Of a DNA stretch of 12,028 bases, positions 6,940 through 12,028 are shown one piece after another. Position 1 is the first letter of the stretch, and every line of letters starts with the position of its first letter. Source of the DNA: an uncultured Lachnospiraceae bacterium (lineage in GTDB: Bacteria; Bacillota; Clostridia; Lachnospirales; Lachnospiraceae); the NCBI GenBank assembly GCA_910578825.1, contig CAJTSB010000028.1, forward strand, positions 1 to 12,028. Direction: 5' to 3'. Below the pieces are notes generated by a model. The model made no database searches. It saw only the letters and a list, made by a program, of their open reading frames with translations, and had not been told where the DNA came from. Both the position numbers and the translations under genes were made by a program.

Positions 6940-7440
6940 GTGGAAAGACAGACATTTTCGATTCTGGTTGAAAATAGCCCGAATGTGCTCAGTCATGTGT
7001 CTGGGTTGTTCAGCCGGAGAGGGTACAATATCGACAGCATATCCGCCGGTGTGACGGCAGACCCGAGATTTACGAGAATAACGATTGTCTCAAGCGGGGA
7101 CAAGCTGATTTTGGAGCAGATTGAAAAGCAGCTTGCCAAGTTGGAAGACGTGGTCGATATCAAAAAACTGAAAAGCGGGAATTCTGTATGCCGGGAGTTA
7201 ATTCTCATTAAAATCCGCGTGAAGAGCACGGAGCGTCAGGCAGTCATCTCTCTGGCGGAAATCTTTAAGACAAAGATTGTGGATGTGACAAATGATTCCA
7301 TGATGATTGAATTGATTGGCAGTCAGAATAAGCTGGATGCATTTATGGAACTTTTGGAAGGCTATGAGATATTAGAGCTTGCAAGAACTGGCATTACGGG
7401 ACTGACGAGGGGTTCCTCAGACGTTCGGATGTTCGATTAG
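6940..7440 (+). CDS. ilvN: Acetolactate synthase small (regulatory) subunit
   Basis: The 166-residue protein is the regulatory subunit of acetohydroxyacid synthase, which activates the catalytic subunit and senses valine in the first common step of branched-chain amino acid synthesis. An ACT domain covers about 4-76 (FSILVENSPNVLSHVSGLF, then RRGYNIDSISAG), and the second conserved domain covers about 82-158, ending ELARTGITGLTRG. The length is normal for the family. GTG 6940 is preferred over TTG 6934, because AAAAGGAAGG at 6922-6931 gives a proper spacing only to the GTG. The catalytic subunit gene (ilvB) is not adjacent. ilvC follows after 34 bp. The residue aligned with E. coli IlvH Gly14 is Asn15 here, which may bear on valine feedback. 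Confidence 0.93.
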   Translation: MERQTFSILVENSPNVLSHVSGLFSRRGYNIDSISAGVTADPRFTRITIVSSGDKLILEQIEKQLAKLEDVVDIKKLKSGNSVCRELILIKIRVKSTERQAVISLAEIFKTKIVDVTNDSMMIELIGSQNKLDAFMELLEGYEILELARTGITGLTRGSSDVRMFD

Positions 7441-7474
7441 GTATCGAATCATTAAAATTTAGGAGGATAAAGTA

Positions 7475-8494
7475 ATGGCAAAGATTTTTTATCAGGAAGA
7501 TTGTAACCTTTCCTTATTAGATGGAAAGACAATCGCAGTGATCGGTTATGGCAGTCAGGGACATGCACATGCATTGAACTTAAAAGAATCTGGTTGCAAT
7601 GTAATTATCGGACTGTACAAGGGCAGCAAGTCCTGGGCTAAAGCTGAGGCACAGGGATTCGAGGTGTTTACAGCAGATGAGGCAGCAAAGAAAGCAGACA
7701 TCATCATGATTCTGATCAATGATGAGCTGCAGGCTGATATGTACAAGAAAGACATTGAGCCCAATCTGGAAGCAGGCAATATGCTGATGTTTGCACATGG
7801 TTTCAACATTCATTTCGGAGCAATCGTTCCGCCGAAGGATGTGGACGTTACGATGATTGCACCGAAAGGACCGGGACATACGGTAAGAAGCGAGTATCAG
7901 GTTGGCAAGGGAGTTCCCTGCCTGATTGCAGTAGAGCAGGATGCCAGCGGCAAGGCACAGGATATCGCGCTTGCATATGCGCTGGGAATCGGCGGAGCAA
8001 GAGCCGGCGTTTTGGAGACAACCTTCCGTACCGAGACTGAGACGGACCTCTTTGGTGAGCAGGCAGTTCTCTGCGGCGGCGTATGCGCGCTGATGCAGGC
8101 TGGATTTGAGACTTTGGTAGAAGCAGGCTATGACCCGAGAAATGCATACTTTGAGTGCATTCATGAGATGAAGTTAATTGTAGACTTAATTTATCAGTCT
8201 GGTTTCGAAGGAATGAGATATTCCATCTCCAATACGGCAGAGTACGGCGATTATATCACCGGTCCGAAGATTATCACAGAAGATACCAAGAAGGCGATGA
8301 AGAAAATCTTATCCGATATTCAGGATGGAACCTTTGCGAAAGACTTCCTGTTAGATATGTCTCCGGCAGGACGTCAGGTTCACTTTAAGGCTATGAGAAA
8401 ACTGGCTGCGGAACATCCGTCAGAGGCAATCGGCAAAGAAGTGCGCAAGCTCTATAGCTGGAACAGCGAAGAAGAGAAATTAATCAACAATTAA
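7475..8494 (+). CDS. ilvC: Ketol-acid reductoisomerase (class I)
   Basis: This 339-residue enzyme converts acetolactate or acetohydroxybutyrate to the dihydroxy acid by Mg-dependent alkyl migration and NAD(P)H reduction, in valine, isoleucine and leucine synthesis. The Rossmann domain has the dinucleotide motif VIGYGSQGHAHALNL at 22-36. The active site shows AHGFNIHFG around His108, APKGPGHTVRSEY at 129-141, ETDLFGEQ at 189-196 (Asp191, Glu195 as metal ligands), ECIHEMK at 227-233 (Glu227, Glu231) and YSISNTAEYGD at 249-259. The length fits class I. The cofactor-specificity loop reads LYKGSKSW (47-54), with Tyr where many NADPH-dependent class I enzymes have Arg. AGGAGG at 7461-7466 is 8 nt before the ATG. 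It is co-transcribed with ilvN and followed by a strong terminator. Confidence 0.98.
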   Translation: MAKIFYQEDCNLSLLDGKTIAVIGYGSQGHAHALNLKESGCNVIIGLYKGSKSWAKAEAQGFEVFTADEAAKKADIIMILINDELQADMYKKDIEPNLEAGNMLMFAHGFNIHFGAIVPPKDVDVTMIAPKGPGHTVRSEYQVGKGVPCLIAVEQDASGKAQDIALAYALGIGGARAGVLETTFRTETETDLFGEQAVLCGGVCALMQAGFETLVEAGYDPRNAYFECIHEMKLIVDLIYQSGFEGMRYSISNTAEYGDYITGPKIITEDTKKAMKKILSDIQDGTFAKDFLLDMSPAGRQVHFKAMRKLAAEHPSEAIGKEVRKLYSWNSEEEKLINN

Positions 8495-8531
8495 TAAATG
8501 ACTTTGGTTTATCAGTATCATGATAAAGAGC

Positions 8532-8562
8532 AACCCCTCAGGTATTTGCCTGAGGGGTTTTT
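8532..8562 (+). terminator. Rho-independent terminator of ilvN-ilvC
   Basis: AACCCCTCAGG (8532-8542) pairs perfectly with CCTGAGGGGTT (8549-8559) around a 6-nt loop, and five T residues (8558-8562) finish the structure. It lies 38 bp after the ilvC stop. On the minus strand the T run is poor, so it mainly serves ilvC and not the convergent LysR gene. Confidence 0.93.
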
Positions 8563-8611
8563 GAAATCATCGTTATGATACCAAGGTTCATATATTTTGT
8601 TAATTTTAAAT

Positions 8612-9499
8612 TTAATTAGTATAAAAATCAATGAAATGTTCCAGGGATTTGGAGATTCTTGCATTTTTGCTGTAAGCAAATCCAATTTCACGTTTGGGGA
8701 TTGGGTGTTTCTGCGGAATCTCCAGCAAAGTTCCCGTCTGCAATTCTGTCTTCACAAAGTCCCGGATGACGCAGCCAATGCCAAGGCTGACAAGCGCCAT
8801 CTCAATCAATAAATCCATATTGGAGACTTCGATGATGTCATGCAGGAGGACATTTTGCTCCTGAAAATAGCTGTCGATGTACTGGCGGGTGATGTTTTCT
8901 CTGTCCAGTAGCAGGAGCGTGGAATTTTGCAGCATATGTTGGCGGTTCACCCCGCGTACCTGCAGGTTGTGCAGGTAATCACGCGTTGCGACAAAGATAT
9001 CCTCTATTTCCCGTAGCGGGCAGAATTCGATATTTTTTGTATTTTCCGGTTTGCCAATCAATCCGATGTCCAGCTTGTCTTCCTCCAATAATTTTAAGGT
9101 ATGGTTGGTGGAATGGCAGGCGATGGAGATATTGATATGCGGATATTGCCTGATGAATTCCTTCAGATAAGGAAGGAGGACGTATTTGCACAGCGTGGAG
9201 CTTGCGCCAATCGACAGATTCCCGATTCCGAGCGCAATGGAACGGCGCAGCCTGTCCTCGCCCAGGGTCAATGTCTCAAACGCAGACTTTACATGTGTGT
9301 ATAGAAGTTCCCCTTCCGGGGTGAGTGTTACCCCACGGGAACTGCGGTCAAATAGCCGTATGCCCAGATTATCCTCTAATTTCTGAATGGATTTGCTGAT
9401 GGCGGGTTGGCTGATATAGAGTTCTTTTGCTGCTTTTGAGATATTTCCTTTTTCAGCCACAGCATAAAAGATACGGTAAGAGGAAAGATTCTGCTCCAT
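8612..9499 (-). CDS. LysR-type transcriptional regulator, candidate regulator of leuCD
   Basis: The 295-residue protein has the standard LysR layout. An N-terminal winged helix-turn-helix spans about 1-65 (FYAVAEKGNISKAAKELYISQ, then AISKSIQKLEDNLGIRLFDR and VTLTPEGELLY). A linker helix follows, then a periplasmic-binding-protein-like effector domain from about 90 to the end (LSIGASSTLCKYVLLPYL; LDIGLIG). It is divergent from leuC with a shared 258-bp AT-rich gap, the classic arrangement for a LysR activator of the neighbouring operon, so leuCD is the best target guess and a branched-chain pathway intermediate the best effector guess. Both are inference. AAGGAG on the minus strand (9510-9505) lies 5 nt before the ATG at 9499; an in-frame ATG further upstream (9523) lacks a site. 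Confidence 0.9.
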   Translation of the reverse strand: MEQNLSSYRIFYAVAEKGNISKAAKELYISQPAISKSIQKLEDNLGIRLFDRSSRGVTLTPEGELLYTHVKSAFETLTLGEDRLRRSIALGIGNLSIGASSTLCKYVLLPYLKEFIRQYPHINISIACHSTNHTLKLLEEDKLDIGLIGKPENTKNIEFCPLREIEDIFVATRDYLHNLQVRGVNRQHMLQNSTLLLLDRENITRQYIDSYFQEQNVLLHDIIEVSNMDLLIEMALVSLGIGCVIRDFVKTELQTGTLLEIPQKHPIPKREIGFAYSKNARISKSLEHFIDFYTN

Positions 9500-9571
9500 A
9501 AATGCTCCTTTGTATGAAATCAATGTAGAATATTTTTGAAATATAATGCTGCCAGGTTCTGTTAATGTATA

Positions 9572-9627
9572 ATAATATAACTAAATATTATAGTATTTAT
9601 ACGTATTATGTATTTCTATTATACTAT
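9572..9627. promoter_or_regulatory. Inverted-repeat cluster, candidate LysR binding region
   Basis: Between the LysR gene and leuC lie ATAATAT (9572-9578) with ATATTAT (9585-9591), ATAGTAT (9590-9596) with ATACTAT (9621-9627), and the perfect palindrome ATACGTAT (9599-9606). The cluster ends 10 bp before the leuC -10, where activators of this family usually bind. The DNA is very AT-rich, so some of the symmetry may be chance. Confidence 0.4.
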
Positions 9628-9633
9628 GATTTG

Positions 9634-9642
9634 TGTTAGAAT
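9634..9642 (+). promoter_or_regulatory. Extended -10 promoter of leuCD
   Basis: TGTTAGAAT (9634-9642) is an extended -10 element (TGnTAGAAT). At the 17-nt position the -35 would be TTCTAT (9614-9619), a poor match, which suits a promoter that needs an activator. The predicted leader before leuC is about 110 nt. No T-box core or Leu-rich leader peptide was found in it. Confidence 0.45.
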
Positions 9643-9757
9643 AGCAAGTGAGAAGAAAAGCTGTGTTTGCGTATTGTGTAATCTCATGGTACCAAAAGGT
9701 TCACATCACAAAGATTATACATAATAATGCGAGCCCGGCAAAAAGGAGGATCAGATT

Positions 9758-11014
9758 ATGGGAATGACAATGACACAGAAAATTCTTGCCGCAGCAGCGG
9801 GACTTTCCGAAGTGAAAGCAGGACAGTTGATTGAGGCAGAGTTGGATCTTGTTTTGGGAAATGACATCACTTCGCCCGTTGCAATTCATGAGATGGATAA
9901 ATTCACAACAGAAGGCGTGTTCCATAAAGATAAAATCGCATTGGTAATGGATCACTTTGCGCCCAACAAGGATATCAAGTCGGCACAACATTGCAAATGT
10001 GTCCGTGAATTTGCCAGCAAACATGAGATTACAAATTATTTTGATGTGGGACAGATGGGAATTGAGCATGCGCTGCTTCCGGAACAGGGATTGACGGTAG
10101 CAGGGGATGTGATTATCGGTGCCGACTCCCATACCTGTACGTATGGCGCATTGGGGGCATTTTCTACCGGCGTCGGCAGCACGGACATGGCGGCTGGCAT
10201 GGCGACTGGCAAGGCATGGTTTAAGGTGCCTTCTGCCATTAAATTCAATATTGTCGGAAAACCTTCGAAATGGGTCAGCGGCAAAGACGTCATTTTGCAT
10301 ATCATCGGTATGATTGGCGTGGACGGCGCACTTTATAAATCTTTGGAGTTTACCGGAGAAGGAATTCAAAATCTCTCTATGGATGACCGCTTTACAATTG
10401 CCAATATGGCGATTGAGGCAGGCGCAAAGAACGGAATCTTCCCGGTAGATAAGCTTGCAGAGGATTATATGAAAGAGCATTCGAACAGGGCGTACAAAAT
10501 CTATGAGGCGGATGAAGACGCAGAGTATGACGAGACATATACGATTGATCTTGCATCTTTGAAATCAACCGTTGCATTTCCGCATTTGCCGGAGAATACG
10601 AAAACCATTGATGAGATTGGCGACGTGAAGATTGACCAGGTAGTCATCGGCTCCTGTACGAATGGGCGTTTGGACGATCTTCGTACGGCTGCGGAGGTGA
10701 TGAAGGGCAGAAAGGTTGCTAAGAATATTCGCTGTATCGTCATTCCGGCAACCCAACGCATTTATCTTGAGGCCATGGACGAAGGATTGATAAAGATTTT
10801 TATCGAGGCGGGGGCGATTGTGAGCACGCCTACCTGCGGACCGTGTCTGGGAGGCTATATGGGCATTTTGGCAGAGGGCGAGCGTTGCGTTTCCACGACA
10901 AACCGTAATTTCGTAGGACGTATGGGACATGTGGATTCGGAAGTGTATCTTGCAAGTCCGGCGGTAGCGGCAGAAAGCGCAATCACCGGTAAGATTTCAG
11001 CACCAGAAGATTAG
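9758..11014 (+). CDS. leuC: 3-isopropylmalate dehydratase large subunit
   Basis: This 418-residue protein, with LeuD, interconverts 2- and 3-isopropylmalate in leucine synthesis. It is an aconitase-superfamily protein of the shorter, two-subunit type common in Clostridia and archaea. It has VMDHFAPN at 63-70, GADSHTCTYGALGAFSTGVGS across 121-141, and the [4Fe-4S] ligands Cys300 (VIGSCTNGR), Cys360 and Cys363 (TCGPCLGG). The cluster loop CLGGYMG and the C-terminal NRNFVGRMG (382-390), which holds a substrate-binding arginine, are intact. AAAAAGGAGG precedes the ATG by 8 nt. The related homoaconitase and 2,3-dimethylmalate dehydratase subunits look similar, but pairing with LeuD beside ilvNC favours leucine synthesis. 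Confidence 0.95.
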   Translation: MGMTMTQKILAAAAGLSEVKAGQLIEAELDLVLGNDITSPVAIHEMDKFTTEGVFHKDKIALVMDHFAPNKDIKSAQHCKCVREFASKHEITNYFDVGQMGIEHALLPEQGLTVAGDVIIGADSHTCTYGALGAFSTGVGSTDMAAGMATGKAWFKVPSAIKFNIVGKPSKWVSGKDVILHIIGMIGVDGALYKSLEFTGEGIQNLSMDDRFTIANMAIEAGAKNGIFPVDKLAEDYMKEHSNRAYKIYEADEDAEYDETYTIDLASLKSTVAFPHLPENTKTIDEIGDVKIDQVVIGSCTNGRLDDLRTAAEVMKGRKVAKNIRCIVIPATQRIYLEAMDEGLIKIFIEAGAIVSTPTCGPCLGGYMGILAEGERCVSTTNRNFVGRMGHVDSEVYLASPAVAAESAITGKISAPED

Positions 11015-11062
11015 GCGGAGCAAAGCGGCGCATGCCGTTACATTATAATTAGGAGGAGAATC

Positions 11063-11548
11063 ATGAAAGCCAGTGGAACAGTTTTTAAATATGGAGACAA
11101 TGTAGATACGGATGTGATCATTCCGGCAAGATACCTCAATTCCTCTGATCCGAAGGAATTGGCAACGCACTGCATGGAAGACATTGACAAGGAATTTGTA
11201 AATAACGTTAAGGAGGGGGATTTGATTGTCGCAGACAAGAATTTTGGCTGCGGTTCCTCCAGAGAACATGCACCGATTGCAATTAAGGCCGCAGGCGTAA
11301 GCTGTGTGATTGCAGAGACGTTTGCGAGAATTTTCTACCGTAACGCCATCAATATCGGACTTCCTATCATCGAATGTCCGGAGGCGTCCAAAGGAATTGA
11401 GGCAGGCGATGAAGTGGAGGTTGATTTCGACAGCGGAATCATCACGAATAAGACGAAGAATACGACCTTCCAGGGGCAGGCGTTTCCTGAGTTTATGCAA
11501 AAAATTATTCAATCTGAAGGACTGATTAACTATATTAATAAGAAATAA
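11063..11548 (+). CDS. leuD: 3-isopropylmalate dehydratase small subunit
   Basis: The 161-residue small subunit supplies the swivelling domain that completes the isopropylmalate isomerase active site with LeuC. It starts with GDNVDTDVIIPARYL at 11-25, has the substrate loop YLNSSDP (24-30) and the signature FGCGSSREHAP at 61-71, followed by ETFARIFYRNAINIGLP. The length is typical for the two-subunit type. AGGAGG lies 6 nt before the ATG. The 48-bp gap after leuC holds only a small CGGC-GCAT-GCCG hairpin (11026-11037), so co-transcription is expected. leuB does not follow; a terminator and a convergent gene do. Confidence 0.95.
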   Translation: MKASGTVFKYGDNVDTDVIIPARYLNSSDPKELATHCMEDIDKEFVNNVKEGDLIVADKNFGCGSSREHAPIAIKAAGVSCVIAETFARIFYRNAINIGLPIIECPEASKGIEAGDEVEVDFDSGIITNKTKNTTFQGQAFPEFMQKIIQSEGLINYINKK

Positions 11549-11598
11549 GAGATATAAATAAGAAATATCATTTCCAAAGGATTATATTCTCAGAGACA

Positions 11599-11638
11599 AA
11601 AGGGGATTTCGCAGCGTTATGTTGTAGAAATCCCCTTT
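11599..11638. terminator. Bidirectional terminator between leuD and the AP2 gene
   Basis: AAAGGGGATTTC (11599-11610) pairs perfectly over 12 bp with GAAATCCCCTTT (11627-11638) around a 16-nt loop, 50 bp after leuD. Short T runs end the arm in both directions: CCCCTTTT on the minus strand and CCCCTTT on the plus strand. The stop codon of the minus-strand gene (11619-11617) is inside the loop, so one arm is coding sequence. Confidence 0.85.
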
Positions 11639-12028
11639 AAATAATTCAAAAATTTTCTGGAGAGCTTAATGCGGCTGTACACTTCGGCGTATTCCCTGGG
11701 GGAGTAGCCTTCAATATAATTCGTCTGAAAACTTTTGTCGATGCCGGATTTTTTTGCCAGATCGACAGCCTTGTTGTAAGCAATCGCCGCTTCCTCTTCC
11801 TGTTGGTAGCATCCTACCGTATAATTTCCATTGATATGAATTTGAACTTTGTAGTTGCAGGCGTTATGAGACGTGATTTTTGTCACACCATAATAACGGT
11901 TGACTATAATAATATTAGAATAGCGGAAATCCGTAGAATCGTCATTGGCAAAATAGTAATCGCGGTTTTTGACGGCATAATTTTTGATGCCGTAACGTGA
12001 GAGGATGCCGATCTGCATACCATAATCG
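11617..12028 (-). CDS. AP2-domain protein, 5' end outside the window
   Basis: The frame is open to the right edge, so only the C-terminal 137 or so residues are seen; ATG at 12018 is probably internal. Counted from that Met, residues 42-101 form an AP2/ERF-like DNA-binding domain: YYGVTK, then YKVQIHINGNYTVGCY, then EEEAAIAYNKAVDLAKK and a closing NYIEG. The stretch before it (NDDSTDFRYSNIIIVN at 25-40) resembles the end of an HNH homing-endonuclease module, which often precedes AP2 in phage and intron enzymes, though the HNH catalytic residues are not visible here. A basic tail follows. Such proteins are familiar from Lachnospiraceae genomes without a known role. It may be a DNA-binding protein derived from a homing endonuclease; function is not established. 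Confidence 0.75.
   Translation of the reverse strand, partial: DYGMQIGILSRYGIKNYAVKNRDYYFANDDSTDFRYSNIIIVNRYYGVTKITSHNACNYKVQIHINGNYTVGCYQQEEEAAIAYNKAVDLAKKSGIDKSFQTNYIEGYSPREYAEVYSRIKLSRKFLNYLKGISTT

Noticed and set aside
7580..8164. 194-codon minus-strand frame opposite ilvC
   Set aside because: It lies entirely inside ilvC, and its composition and lack of a ribosome site indicate a shadow frame.
9643..9757. Possible T-box or leucine leader-peptide attenuator before leuC
   Set aside because: The leader is only about 110 nt, with no T-box core sequence, no strong terminator hairpin and no Leu-codon run; only a weak TAATCT/AGATTA pairing is present.
9701..10480. Long 259-codon minus-strand frame opposite leuC
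   Set aside because: It is antisense to a fully conserved leuC, has Cys/His-rich composition typical of a reverse-frame shadow, and no recognisable domain.

Overview
The window reads as ordinary chromosome from a low-to-mid GC Gram-positive anaerobe of the Clostridia, most likely a Lachnospiraceae-type gut bacterium. This is inferred from AGGAGG ribosome sites, sigma-A-like promoters, the families present (FeoA-FeoB fusion, standalone LytTR protein, AP2-like protein, two-subunit LeuCD) and the general protein style. No tRNA, rRNA, CRISPR array, insertion sequence or prophage structure is visible.

Layout. (1) 64-1953, plus strand: two exported proteins, a membrane-anchored VanY-type D,D-carboxypeptidase and a lipoprotein-like DNA/RNA non-specific endonuclease with a C-terminal Cys/His tail domain. 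(2) 2056-2415, plus strand: a stand-alone LytTR DNA-binding domain with no receiver domain and a poor start site, possibly a truncated response regulator. It converges on (3) 2519-4855, minus strand: one long gene encoding FeoA fused to the ferrous-iron transporter FeoB. The two genes are separated by a composite hairpin. The feoAB promoter region carries a tandem 28-nt repeat, each copy with a promoter-like hexamer pair around a near-palindromic operator candidate. (4) 5071-6829, plus strand: a two-gene unit of a DUF89/ARMT1-like metal-dependent phosphatase and an exported C39-like cysteine peptidase. (5) 6940-8494, plus strand: ilvN (acetolactate synthase regulatory subunit) and ilvC (ketol-acid reductoisomerase), closed by a strong terminator. 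(6) 8612-9499, minus strand: a LysR-type regulator divergent from (7) leuC-leuD (9758-11548, isopropylmalate isomerase). The AT-rich 258-bp gap between them carries inverted repeats and a leuC promoter with a good extended -10 but almost no -35, as expected of an activator-dependent promoter. (8) 11617 to the right edge, minus strand: the 3' part of an AP2-domain protein that converges on leuD through a shared bidirectional terminator.

Functionally the right half is a branched-chain amino acid block: IlvN tunes acetolactate synthase (catalytic subunit not here), IlvC makes the dihydroxy acid, and LeuCD isomerises isopropylmalate, with the LysR protein as the natural local regulator candidate. 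leuA, leuB, ilvB and ilvD are not in the window. No complete novel system was recognised. The points most worth a second look are the feoAB tandem operator-promoter array, the orphan LytTR gene with its coding-like leader, the Asn at the E. coli IlvH Gly14 position, and the AP2 protein whose last codons form half of a terminator.
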